From: Hyperoodon ampullatus
Lineage: Eukaryota; Chordata; Mammalia; Artiodactyla; Ziphiidae
DNA length: 64,000 bases
Direction: 5' to 3'
NCBI GenBank assembly: GCA_949752795.1
Contig: CATKHW010000061.1
Coordinates: 2,356,001-2,420,000, forward strand
Shown here: piece by piece, positions 1-10,433 of the stretch
Numbering within the stretch: position 1 is the stretch's first letter
Layout of the letters: each line of letters begins with the position of its first letter
Program-made: the position numbers and the translations under genes
Notes under the pieces: model-generated
The model's database searches: none
Told to the model about the DNA's origin: nothing
What the model saw: only the letters and a program-made list of their open reading frames with translations

Positions 1-1739
1 CTCACCAAAAACGAGTTGAAAAATGGAGCTCAGGGGCACAGCAATTCACAAACTGGCCGAGTAATAAAGGACAACTATCGTCCAAAAATCTGTTGAGGGA
101 AGGCAACGAGGTGGACTTGAAAGCGAGGCAGAATAGCAGGAAACAGATTTCAAGAGGTACGTTGGAATCGCCTTTAAAGCACAGGAAGAGGGGCACAACT
201 TCGACAATGATGCACTTTGCCAAAAAGGGCGTATGCGTTTTCTCCTGAATATATTCAGGAGAAAACGCATACGCCCTTTTTGGCCAAGCAAGCAAGCGGG
301 CAATGCAAATCTGCACTACAAAGAAGTATCACTTCCCACCGGTCAAAAGGGACATCCACAAAATGTGTAAGAACAAGAAAGGCAAGACAGGCCCTGGAGA
401 ACAGGGAGCCTTGTTATGCTGATGGGCGGGATGTAAATTGCCAACTGCCTCTCTGGAGGAGTGCATTCTGTTCCCTAAAACAAGTAAAGAACAGAGCTAC
501 AGAGCCAAGGGCACTACCAGTCTAGGGAATATAACTTGGGAAAACTGAAAATCAATAAGACAGAGCCACCCCAAAATTTAGGGCTGCACTGCATACAAGG
601 ACCTCAAATTGGATACACCTTAAGTATCCCAGAAAATATAAACATGGTTCAAAAAATTGTGGTACTTACGTACGATGGAATATCCCTCAGCCATGAAATC
701 AATGTCATAAGACCAGTAGCAGCAAAATGGGTGGATTCAGGTACGATGATTCTAAGTGAAATAAGTCACACAGAAAAAGAAACTTATCATAAGATATCAC
801 TTATGAAGATCCTGTAAACATGGCTACACTTGAACTGAGTTAGGAAAGAGAACAGTGTCTCACATTTAGAAAACACTCTTATACCTGCTTAAGGTTGAAG
901 GAGAGGTGGGGTGATGCATAAAACCAGAGTTTGATATAAGCACAGGTACCGTTCCAAAAACCAACTACGGAATAGACAAGACCTACACCGTCCTCAGTGA
1001 AAGGGACTCAAAACCCCATATTTCCCGCAGAGGAAAGTATCTGACTAGTAAGAATCTTAAAACCTATGTATTGATATGTCTCCGTAAGGGAATCAAGGGT
1101 GTCTAGACTGGCATAAACATGGCAGCGAGAATCAGCTCAAAGCCACTATAAAAAGGAATTTCAAAAACAAAACAAAAAAACTGGGAAATTCTTTACAATT
1201 CCTTCAGGGTCTCTGATGAAATCTGGAATGACCCTATCTACAACGACAGCTGGATGTGGCATAAGGAGGGACACTTGGGACTGAGACGATTGGTGAGATT
1301 GGGTGAGCAAATGCAGACCCTTTAAAGCAATAATGCATGGCACCCATTCCATGGGTCCGAACTCTCCAGGTTGAAGGGAATATTACTACAGCTATAACAT
1401 GTGCAGGAAACCTAGAGAACGGACACACTGTGAATACGAAAGGTTTCTAAAACTCAACGCATAGTCCCTCTCCTGGTGCTCCGGTTTGACTTTCCGTCTG
1501 CTTTACTATCAACCTCCCAACTTGGAGAGACAGCCCCTTTAACCTCTTGGTTCGCACAGGTTGCCAATTTGGCAGAGGATGAAAGGGAAGAGGGAGAACC
1601 AATGAGAGAGTAGCTGTTAGGCATTTGGAAGGGCACATATCACTGTAATTTCCCGGCAGGAAGAAGAATTAACCAAATTCTCAGCCACCCACTGGGAACC
1701 AGTATAGGTCCTGAACCAAAATTTTGGACTTGCGGTCAG
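1..1739 (+). repeat. Satellite monomer 1 (1739 bp)
   Basis: Private variants: aatataacttggg (~529), cctcaaattgg (~602), aaggttgaagg (~891), gaggaaagtatc (~1033), caagggtgtctag (~1093) and catttggaagggc (~1622). It shares gaggtgg with units 4 and 36. Confidence 0.97.
215..288. repeat. Palindrome, unit 1 (one mismatch)
   Basis: Left arm G-to-T change at 218 (cactttgcc instead of cacttggcc). Confidence 0.9.
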
Positions 1740-1953
1740 CTCACCAAAAACGAGTTGAAAAATGGAGCTCAGGGGCACAGCAATTCACAAACTGGCCGAG
1801 TAATAAAGGACAACTATCGTCCAAAAATCTGTTGAGGGAAGGCAACGAGGCGGACTTGAAAGCGAGGCAGAATAGCAGGAAACAGATTTCAAGAGGTATG
1901 TTGGAATCGCCTTTAAAGCACAGGAAGAGGGGCACAACTTCGACAATGATGCA
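1740..1953 (+). mobile_element. Diverged L1 ORF2-like segment left of the palindrome (reference unit 2)
   Basis: These 214 bases hold short collinear matches, from recall, to the mammalian L1 ORF2 region just upstream of the better aligned part. Examples are gcacagcaattcacaaact near 1775-1793 against an L1 stretch reading gcacagcaaaggaaact, and cacaacttcgacaatgat at 1933-1950 against L1 tcaacatcactaatcatt. Identity is clearly lower than on the right of the palindrome and the left limit is uncertain. The same block lies at the same offset in every monomer. It carries no usable reading frame. Confidence 0.55.
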
Positions 1954-2027
1954 CTTGGCCAAAAAGGGCGTATGCGTTTTCTCCTGAATATATTCAGGAG
2001 AAAACGCATACGCCCTTTTTGGCCAAG
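1954..2027. repeat. 74-bp perfect palindrome, unit 2 (reference)
   Basis: Two 37-base arms meet with no spacer; the dyad centre lies between 1990 and 1991. The outer bases cttggccaaaaagggcg mirror cgccctttttggccaag, and the central ten bases gaatatattc are AT-rich and self-complementary. Pairing stops at both ends after ctt/aag. A perfect inverted repeat of this length without a loop can extrude a cruciform and is usually unstable in replication. The sequence is seen directly; cruciform formation is inference. Confidence 0.97.
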
Positions 2028-2274
2028 CAAGCAAGCGGGCAATGCAAATCTGCACTACAAAGAAGTATCACTTCCCACCGGTCAAAAGGGACATCCACAA
2101 AATGTGTAAGAACAAGAAAGGCAAGACAGGCCCTGGAGAACAGGGAGCCTTGTTATGCTGATGGGCGGGATGTAAATTGCCAACTGCCTCTCTAGAGGAG
2201 TGCATTCTGTTCCATACAACAAGTAAAGAACAGAGCTACAGAGCCAAGGGCACTACCAGTCTAGGGAATATACC

Positions 2275-2556
2275 TTGGGAAAACTGAAAATCAATAAGAC
2301 AGAGCCACCCCAAAATTTAGGGCTGCACTGCATACAAGGATCTCAACTTGGATACACCTTAAGTATCCCAGAAAATATAAACATGGTTCAAAAAATTGTG
2401 GTACTTACGTACGATGGAATATCCCTCAGCCATGAAATCAATGTCATAAGACCAGTAGCAGCAAAATGGGTGGATTCAGGTACGATGATTCTAAGTGAAA
2501 TAAGTCACACAGAAAAAGAAACTTATCATAAGATATCACTTATGAAGATCCTGTAA
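2275..2556 (+). pseudogene. L1 ORF2 C-terminal remnant (93-codon open frame)
   Basis: The open frame ends at TAA 2554-2556. Its last ~30 codons (residues ~65-93) read in the true ORF2 frame: residues 72-90 (ILSEISHTEKETYHKISLM) resemble the conserved ORF2 C-terminus, including the ISL motif near the end. Upstream residues correspond to a different L1 frame, because the stretch around 2433-2475 is one base shorter than L1. The frame opens with TTG, not ATG. It stays open in most monomers but has an in-frame TAA in unit 29 (cccataaaat near 49247) and a 1-bp deletion in unit 36 (near 61328). Conservation reflects homogenisation of the satellite, not protein function. Confidence 0.75.
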
Positions 2557-2900
2557 ACATGGCTACACTTGAACTGAGTTAGGAAAGAGAACAGTGTCTC
2601 ACATTTAGAAAACACTCTTATACCTGCTTAAGGGGGAAGGAGAGGTGGGGTGATGCATAAAACCAGAGTTTGATATAAGCACAGGTACCGTTCCAAAAAC
2701 CAACTATGGAATAGACAAGACCTACACCGTCCTCAGCGAAAGGGACTCAAAACCCCATATTTCCCGCACAGGAAAATATCTGACTAGTAAGAATCTTAAA
2801 ACCTATGTATTGATATGTCTCCGTAAGGGAATCAAGTGTGTCTAGACTGGCATAAACATGGCAGCGAGAATCAGCTCAAACCCACTATAAAAAGGAATTT
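2557..2900 (+). mobile_element. L1 3' UTR remnant
   Basis: After the ORF2 stop the sequence keeps the order of an L1 3' UTR: a gagaacag word, the G-rich agggggaaggagaggtgggg stretch, gagtttgatataagca, ggaatagacaagacctacac, then aatcaagtgtg...aatcagctcaaacccactataaaaag. The last resembles the usual L1 3' terminus (aatcaactatac...aataaaa). No intact polyadenylation signal is seen. Divergence from L1 is considerable, so the insertion is old relative to divergence among monomers. Confidence 0.75.
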
Positions 2901-2901
2901 C

Positions 2902-2919
2902 AAAAACAAAACAAAAAAA
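2902..2919 (+). other. A-rich tail of the ancestral L1 insertion
   Basis: An 18-base run with three non-A positions follows the UTR remnant, as expected for the poly(A) tail of a retrotransposed L1. Unit 26 gains one A here (near 44573-44580). Unit 34 gains one base with an interrupting G (near 58485-58492). These account for the two 1740-bp monomers. Confidence 0.7.
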
Positions 2920-3478
2920 CTGGGAAATTCTTTACAATTCCTTCAGGGTCTCTGATGAAATCTGGAATGACCCTATCTACAACGACAGCTGGATGTGGCA
3001 TAAGGAGGGACACTTGGGACTGAGACGATTGGTGAGATTGGGTGAGCAAATGCAGACCCTTTAAAGCAATAATGCATGGCACCCATTCCATGGGTCCGAA
3101 CTCTCCAGGTTGAAGGGAATATTACTACAGCTATAACATGTGCGGGAAACCTAGAGAACGGACACACTGTGAATACGAAAGGTTTCTAAAACTCAACGCA
3201 TAGTCCCTCTCCTGGTGCTCCGGTTTGACTTTCCGTCTGCTTTACTATCAACCTCCCAACTTGGAGAGACAGCCCCTTTAACCTCTTGGTTCGCACAGGT
3301 TGCCAATTTGGCAGAGGATGAAAGGGAAGAGGGAGAACCAATGAGAGAGTAGCTGTTAGGCATTTGGACGGGCACATATCACTGTAATTTCCCAGCAGGA
3401 AGAAGAATTAACCAAATTCTCAGCCACCCACCGGGAACCAGTATAGGTCCTGAACCAAAATTTTGGACTTGCGGTCAG
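2920..3478. repeat. Unassigned part of the monomer (reference unit 2)
   Basis: About 560 bp between the A-rich tail and the next unit start. I could not assign the bulk to a known transposon; the last ~100 bases may be a very diverged upstream L1 ORF2 piece. It has no credible gene. It contains the most variable diagnostic positions among monomers: catgtgcgg/catgtgcagg/catttgcagg (~3136-3144), cgcatag/cgaatag/aaatgcatag (~3196-3204), and gaaagggaagaggg/gaaatggaagacgg (~3320-3333). Confidence 0.6.
3313..3337 (+). other. Purine-rich tract
   Basis: A 25-base stretch on this strand with a single pyrimidine (T at 3319), repeated in every monomer at the same offset. Such tracts can form unusual DNA structures, but it is short and interrupted. 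In units 8, 9, 11, 12, 15 and 19 it is further interrupted (atggaagacgg). Confidence 0.5.
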
Positions 3479-5216
3479 CTCACCAAAAACGAGTTGAAAA
3501 ATGGAGCTCAGGGGCACAGCAATTCACAAACTGGCCGAGTAATAAAGGACAACTATCGTCCAAAAATCTGTTGAGGGAAGGCAACGAGGCGGACTTGAAA
3601 GCGAGGCAGAATAGCAGGAAACAGATTTCAAGAGGTATGTTGGAATCGCCTTTAAAGCACAGGAAGAGGGCACAACTTCGACAATGACGCACTTGGCCAA
3701 AAAGGGCGTATGCGTTTTCTCCTGAATATATTCAGGAGAAAACGCATACGCCCTTTTTGGCCAAGCAAGCAAGCGGGCAATGCAAATCTGCACTGCAAAG
3801 AAGTATCACTTCCCACCGGTCAAAAGGGACATCCACAAAATGTGTAAGAACAAGAAAGGCAAGACAGGCCCTGGAGAACAGGGAGCCTTGTTATGCTGAT
3901 GGGCGGGATGTAAATTGCCAACTGCCTCTCTGGAGGAGTGCATTCTGTTCCCTACAACAAGTAAAGAACAGAGCTACAGAGCCAAGGGCACTACCAGTCT
4001 AGGGAATATACCTTGGGAAAACTGAAAATCAATAAGACAGAGCCACCCCAAAATTTAGGGCTGCACTGCATACAAGGATCTCAACTTGGATACACCTTAA
4101 GTATCCCAGAAAATATAAACATGGTTCAAAAAATTGTGGTACTTACGTACGATGGAATATCCCTCAGCCATGAAATCAATGTCATAAGACCAGTAGCAGC
4201 AAAATGGGTGGATTCAGGTACGATGATTCTAAGTGAAATAAGTCACACAGAAAAAGAAACTTATCATAAGATATCACTTATGAAGATCCTGTAAACATGG
4301 CTACACTTGAACTGAGTTAGGAAAGAGAACAGTGTCTCACATTTAGAAAACACTCTTATACCTGCTTAATGGGGAAGGAGAGGTGGGGTGATGCATAAAA
4401 CCAGAGTTTGATATAAGCACACGTACCGTTCCAAAAACCAACTATGGAATAGACAAGACCTACACCGTCCTCAGCGAAAGGGACTCAAAATCCCATATTT
4501 CCCGCAGAGGAAAATATCTGACTAGTAAGAATCTTAAAACCTATGTATTGATATGTCTCCGTAAGGGAATCAAGTGTGTCTAGACTGGCATAAACATGGC
4601 AGCGAGAATCAGCTCAAACCCACTATAAAAAGGAATTTCAAAAACAAAACAAAAAAACTGGGAAATTCTTTACAATTCCTTCAGGGTCTCTGATGAAAGC
4701 TGGAATGACCCTATCTACAACGACAGCTGGATGTGGCATAAGGAGGGACACTTGGGACTGAGACGATTGGTGAGATTGGGTGAGCAAATGCAGACCCTTT
4801 AAAGCAATAATGCATGGCACCCATTCCATGGGTCCGAACTCTCCAGGTTGAAGGGAATATTACTACAGCTATAACATGTGCAGGAAACTTAGAGAATGGA
4901 CACACTGTGAATACGAAAGGTTTCTAAAACTCAACGAATAGTCCCTCTCCTGGTGCTCCGGTTTGACTTTCCGGCTGCTTTACTATCATTCTCCGAAATT
5001 GGAGAGACAGCCCCTTTAACCTCCTGGTTCGCACAGGTTGCCAATTTGGCAGAGGATGAAAGGGAAGAGGGAGAACCAATGAGAGAGTAGCTGTTAGGCA
5101 TTTGGACGGGCACATATCACTGTAATTTCCCGGCAGGAAGAAGAATTAACCAAATTCTCAGCCACCCACCGGGAACCAGTATAGGTCCTGAACCAAAATT
5201 TTGGACTTGCGGTCAG
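3479..5216 (+). repeat. Satellite monomer 3 (1738 bp)
   Basis: One base shorter because gaggggcac has become gagggcac near 3669. It carries a cluster of differences in its last third: aacttagagaatgg, cgaatag, ttccggctg, tcattctccgaaattgg and cctcctgg between ~4885 and ~5025. Confidence 0.97.
3692..3765. repeat. 74-bp perfect palindrome, unit 3
   Basis: Perfect; shifted by the 1-bp loss upstream. Confidence 0.95.
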
Positions 5217-6955
5217 CTCACCAAAAACGAGTTGAAAAATGGAGCTCAGGGGCACAGCAATTCACAAACTGGCCGAGTAATAAAGGACAACTATCGTCCA
5301 TAAATCTGTTGACGGAAGGCAACGAGGTGGACTTGAAAGCGAGGCAGAATAGCAGGAAACAGATTTCAAGAGGTACGTTGGAATCGCCTTTAAAGCACAG
5401 GAAGAGGGGCACAACTTCGACAATGACGCACTTGGCCAAAAAGGGCGTATGCGTTTTCTCCTGAATATATTCAGGAGAAAACGCATACGCCCTTTTTGGC
5501 CAAGCAAGCAAGCGGGCAATGCAAATCTGCACTACAAAGAAGTATCACTTCCCACCGGTCAAAAGGGACATCCACAAAATGTGTAAGAACAAGAAAGGCA
5601 AGACAGGCCCTGGAGAACAGGGAGCCTTGTTATGCTGATGGGCGGGATGTAAATTGCCAACTGCCTCTCTGGAGGAGTGCATTCTGTTCCCTACAACAAG
5701 TAAAGAACAGAGCTACAGAGCCAAGGGCACTACCAGTCTAGGGAATATACCTTGGGAAAACTGAAAATCAATAAGACAGAGCCACCCCAAAATTTAGGGC
5801 TGCACTGCATACAAGGACCTCAACTTGGATACACCTTAAGTATCCCAGAAAATATAAACATGGTTCAAAAAATTGTGGTACTTACGTACGATGGAATATC
5901 CCTCAGCCATGAAATCAATGTCATAAGACCAGTAGCAGCAAAATGGGTGGATTCAGGTACGATGATTCTAAGTGAAATAAGTCACACAGAAAAAGAAACT
6001 TATCATAAGATATCACTTATGAAGATCCTGTAAACATGGCTACACTTGAACTGAGTTAGGAAAGAGAACAGTGTCTCACATTTAGAAAACACTCTTATAC
6101 CTGCTTAAGGGGGAAGGAGAGGTGGGGTGATGCATAAAACCAGAGTTTGATATAAGCACAGGTACCGTTCCAAAAACCAACTATGGAATAGACAAGACCT
6201 ACACCGTCCTCAGTGAAAGGGACTCAAAACCCCATATTTCCCGCACAGGAAAATATCTGACTAGTAAGAATCTTAAAACCTATGTATTGATATGTCTCCG
6301 TAAGGGAATCAAGTGTGTCTAGACTGGCATAAACATGGCAGCGAGAATCAGCTCAAACCCACTATAAAAAGGAATTTCAAAAACAAAACAAAAAAACTGG
6401 GAAATTCCTTACAATTCCTTCAGGGTCTCTGATGAAATCTGGAATGACCCTATCTACAACGACAGCTGGATGTGGCATAAGGAGGGACACTTGGGACTGA
6501 GACGATTGGTGAGATTGGGTGAGCAAATGCAGACCCTTTAAAGCAATAATGCATGGCACCCATTCCATGGGTCCGAACTCTCCAGGTTGAAGGGAATATT
6601 ACTACAGCTATAACATGTGCGGGAAACCTAGAGAACGGACACACTGTGAATACGAAAGGTTTCTAAAACTCAACGCATAGTCCCTCTCCTGGTGCTCCGG
6701 TTTGACTTTCCGTCTGCTTTACTATCAACCTCCCAACTTGGAGAGACAGCCCCTTTAACCTCTTGGTTCGCACAGGTTGCCAATTTGGCAGAGGATGAAA
6801 GGGAAGAGGGAGAACCAATGAGAGAGTAGCTGTTAGGCAGTTGGACGGGCACATATCACTGTAATTTCCCGGCAGGAAGAAGAATTAACCAAATTCTCAG
6901 CCACCCACCGGGAACCAGTATAGGTCCTGAACCAAAATTTTGGACTTGCGGTCAG
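5217..6955 (+). repeat. Satellite monomer 4 (1739 bp)
   Basis: Variants: ccataaatctgttgacgg (~5298-5315), caatgacgcac (shared with unit 3), ttccttacaat (~6405) and aggcagttgg (~6835). Confidence 0.97.
5431..5504. repeat. 74-bp perfect palindrome, unit 4
   Basis: Perfect. Confidence 0.95.
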
Positions 6956-8694
6956 CTCACCAAAAACGAGTTGAAAAATGGAGCTCAGGGGCACAGCAAT
7001 TCACAAACTGGCCGAGTAATAAAGGACAACTATCGTCCAAAAATCTGTTGAGGGAAGGCAACGAGGCGGACTTGAAAGCGAGGCAGAATAGCAGGAAACA
7101 GATTTCAAGAGGTACGTTGGAATTGCCTTTAAAGCACAGGAAGAGGGGCACAACTTCGACAATGATGCACTTGGCCAAAAAGGGCGTATGCGTTTTCTCC
7201 TGAATATATTCAGGAGAAAACGCATACGCCCTTTTTGGCCAAGCAAGCAAGCGGGCAATGCAAATCTGCACTACAAAGAAGTATCACTTCCCACCGGTCA
7301 AAAGGGACATCCACAAAATGTGTAAGAACAAGAAAGGCAAGACAGGCCCTGGAGAACAGGGAGCCTTGTTATGCTGATGGGCGGGATGTAAATTGCCAAC
7401 TGCCTCTCTGGAGGAGTGCATTCTGTTCCCTAAAGCAAGTAAAGAACAGAGCTACAGAGCCAAGGGCACTACCAGTCTAGGGAATATACCTTGGGAAAAC
7501 TGAAAATCAATAAGACAGAGCCACCCCAAAATTTAGGGCTGCACTGCATACAAGGACCTCAACTTGGATACACCTTAAGTATCCCAGAAAATATAAACAT
7601 GGTTCAAAAAATTGTGGTACTTACGTACGATGGAATATCCCTCAGCCATGAAATCAATGTCATAAGACCAGTAGCAGCAAAATGGGTGGATTCAGGTACG
7701 ATGATTCTAAGTGAAATAAGTCACACAGAAAAAGAAACTTATCATAAGATATCACTTATGAAGATCCTGTAAACATGGCTACACTTGAACTGAGTTAGGA
7801 AAGAGAACAGTGTCTCACATTTAGAAAACACTCTTATACCTGCTTAAGGGGGAAGGAGAGGTGGGGTGATGCATAAAACCAGAGTTTGATATAAGCACAG
7901 GTACCGTTCCAAAAACCAACTATGGAATAGACAAGACCTACACCGTCCTCAGTGAAAGGGACTCAAAACCCCATATTTCCCGCACAGGAAAATATCTGAC
8001 TAGTAAGAATCTTAAAACCTATGTATTGATATGTCTCTGTAAGGGAATCAAGTGTGTCTAGACTGGCATAAACATGGCAGCGAGAATCAGCTCAAACCCA
8101 CTATAAAAAGGAATTTCAAAAACAAAACAAAAAAGCTGGGAAATTCTTTACAATTCCTTCAGGGTCTCTGATGAAGTCTGGAATGACCCTATCTACAACG
8201 ACAGCTGGTTGTGGCATAAGGAGGGACACTTGGGACTGAGACGATTGGTGAGATTGGGTGAGCAAATGCAGACCCTTTAAAGCAATAATGCATGGCACCC
8301 ATTCCATGGGTCCGAACTCTCCAGGTTGAAGGGAATATTACTACAGCTATAACATGTGCAGGAAACCTAGAGAACGGACACACTGTGAATACGAAAGGTT
8401 TCTAAAACTCAACGCATAGTCCCTCTCCTGGTGCTCCGGTTTGACTTTCCGTCTGCTTTACTATCCACCTCCCAACTTGGAGAGACAGCCCCTTTAACCT
8501 CTTGGTTCGCACAGGTTGCCAATTTGGCAGAGGATGAAAGGGAAGAGGGAGAACCAATGAGAGAGTAGCTGTTAGGCATTTGGACGGGCACATATCACTG
8601 TAATTTCCCGGCAGGAAGAAGAATTAACCAAATTCTCAGCCACCCCCCGGGAACCAGTATAGGTCCTGAACCAAAATTTTGGACTTGCGGTCAG
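6956..8694 (+). repeat. Satellite monomer 5 (1739 bp)
   Basis: Carries gaattgcc (~7121), ccctaaagc (~7428), tctctgtaagg (~8034), aaaaaagctggg (~8130), ctggttgtgg (~8205), tatccacctcc (~8462) and the caccccccggg version of its 3' end. Confidence 0.97.
7170..7243. repeat. 74-bp perfect palindrome, unit 5
   Basis: Perfect. Confidence 0.95.
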
Positions 8695-10433
8695 CTCACC
8701 AAAAACGAGTTGAAAAATGGAGCTCAGGGGCACAGCAATTCACAAACTGGCCGAGTAATAAAGGACAACTATCGTCCAAAAATCTGTTGAGGGAAGGCAA
8801 CGAGGCGGACTTGAAAGCGAGGCAGAATAGCAGGAAACAGATTTCAAGAGGTACGTTGGAATCGCCTTTAAAGCACAGGAAGAGGGTCACAACTTCGACA
8901 ATGATGCACTTGGCCAAAAAGGGCGTATGCGTTTTCTCCTGAATATATTCAGGAGAAAACGCATACGCCCTTTTTGGCCAAGCAAGCAAGCGGGCAATGC
9001 AAATCTGCACTACAAAGAAGTATCACTTCCCACCGGTCAAAAGGGACATCCACAAAATGTGTAAGAACAAGAAAGGCAAGACAGGCCCTGGAGAACAGGG
9101 AGCCTTGTTATGCTGATGGGCGGGATGTAAATTGCCAACTGCCTCTCTGGAGGAGTGCATTCTGTTCCCTACAACAAGTAAAGAACAGAGCTACAGAGCC
9201 AAGGGCACTACCAGTCTAGGGAATATACCTTGGGAAAACTGAAAATCAATAAGACAGAGCCACCCCAAAATTTAGGGCTGCACTGCATACAAGGACCTCA
9301 ACTTGGATACACCTTAAGTATCCCAGAAAATATAAACATGGTTCAAAAAATTGTGGTACTTACGTACGATGGAATATCCCTCAGCCATGAAATCAATGTC
9401 ATAAGACCAGTAGCAGCAAAATGGGTGGATTCAGGTACGATGATTCTAAGTGAAATAAGTCACACAGAAAAAGAAACTTATCATAAGATATCACTTATGA
9501 AGATCCTGTAAACATGGCTACACTTGAACTGAGTTAGGAAAGAGAACAGTGTCTCACATTTAGAAAACACTCTTATACCTGCTTAAGGGGGAAGGAGAGG
9601 TGGGGTGATGCATAAAACCAGAGTTTGATATAAGCACAGGTACCGTTCCAAAAACCAACTATGGAATAGACAAGACCTACACCGTCCTCAGTGAAAGGGA
9701 CTCAAAACCCCATATTTCCCGCACAGGAAAATATCTGACTAGTAAGAATCTTAAAACCTATGTATTGATATGTCTCCGTAAGGGAATCAAGTGTGTCTAG
9801 ACTGGCATAAACATGGCAGCGAGAATCAGCTCAAACCCACTATAAAAAGGAATTTCAAAAACAAAACAAAAAAACTGGGAAATTCTTTACAATTCCTTCA
9901 GGGTCTCTGATGAAATCTGGAATGACCCTATCTACAACGACAGCTGGATGTGGCATAAGGAGGGACACTTGGGACTGAGACGATTGGTGAGATTGGGTGA
10001 GCAAATGCAGACCCTTTAAAGCAATAATGCATGGCACCCATTCCATGGGTCCGAACTCTCCAGGTTGAAGGGAATATTACTACAGCTATAACATGTGCGG
10101 GAAACCTAGAGAACGGACACACTGTGAATACGAAAGGTTTCTAAAACTCAACGCATAGTCCCTCTCCTGGTGCTCCGGTTTGACTTTCCGTCTGCTTTAC
10201 TATCAACCTCCCAACTTGGAGAGACAGCCCCTTTAACCTCTTGGTTCGCACAGGTTGCCAATTTGGCAGAGGATGAAAGGGAAGAGGGAGAACCAATGAG
10301 AGAGTAGCTGTTAGGCATTTGGACGGGCACATATCACTGTAATTTCCCGGCAGGAAGAAGAATTAACCAAATTCTCAGCCACCCACCGGGAACCAGTATA
10401 GGTCCTGAACCAAAATTTTGGACTTGCGGTCAG
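8695..10433 (+). repeat. Satellite monomer 6 (1739 bp)
   Basis: Close to the local consensus. Private agagggtcac (~8881); cgcacaggaaaa and catgtgcggg versions elsewhere. Confidence 0.97.
8909..8982. repeat. 74-bp perfect palindrome, unit 6
   Basis: Perfect. Confidence 0.95.

Larger units (their letters stand above)
2037..2919 (+). mobile_element. Degenerate LINE-1 3' end: ORF2 C-terminal region, 3' UTR and tail (reference unit 2)
   Basis: This block is collinear, from memory of artiodactyl and general mammalian L1, with the end of ORF2 and the 3' UTR in sense orientation. Anchors in order are gcaaatctgcactacaaag then gtatcacttcccaccggtca (2046-2082), gatgtaaattgcc (2169-2181), ggaatatccctcagccat (2415-2432), agtgaaataagtcacacag (2493-2511), aagatatcacttatgaag (2530-2547), agggggaaggagaggtgggg (2631-2650), then a UTR end running into an A-rich tail. 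The copy is 5'-truncated, frameshifted and substituted, so it cannot encode reverse transcriptase. The equivalent block is at bases 298-1180 of every standard monomer. Confidence 0.85.
1740..3478 (+). repeat. Satellite monomer 2 (1739 bp)
   Basis: Typical length; used as reference above. Variants: aagaggtatg (1891-1900, shared with units 3 and 25), tctagagg (A at 2194), tccatacaac (A at 2214) and cccagcagg (~3391). Confidence 0.97.

Noticed and set aside
1954..2027. Palindrome as a transcription terminator, replication origin or site-specific recombination site
   Set aside because: No adjacent T-run, iterons, or recombinase gene. The context is eukaryotic satellite, not a bacterial or phage element.
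2883..2895. TATA-box-like word actataaaaagg repeated in every monomer
   Set aside because: It lies in the L1 3' UTR remnant where an A/T-rich terminus is expected. No other promoter element accompanies it, so I do not call a promoter.
2037..2919. Active or intact L1 element
   Set aside because: Only the 3' end is present, frameshifted and heavily substituted, and there is no reverse transcriptase or endonuclease domain in any monomer.
3288..3302. tRNA B-box-like ggttcgcacagg, hinting at a SINE or tRNA gene
   Set aside because: Only a partial B-box match, with no A box at the right distance and no cloverleaf.
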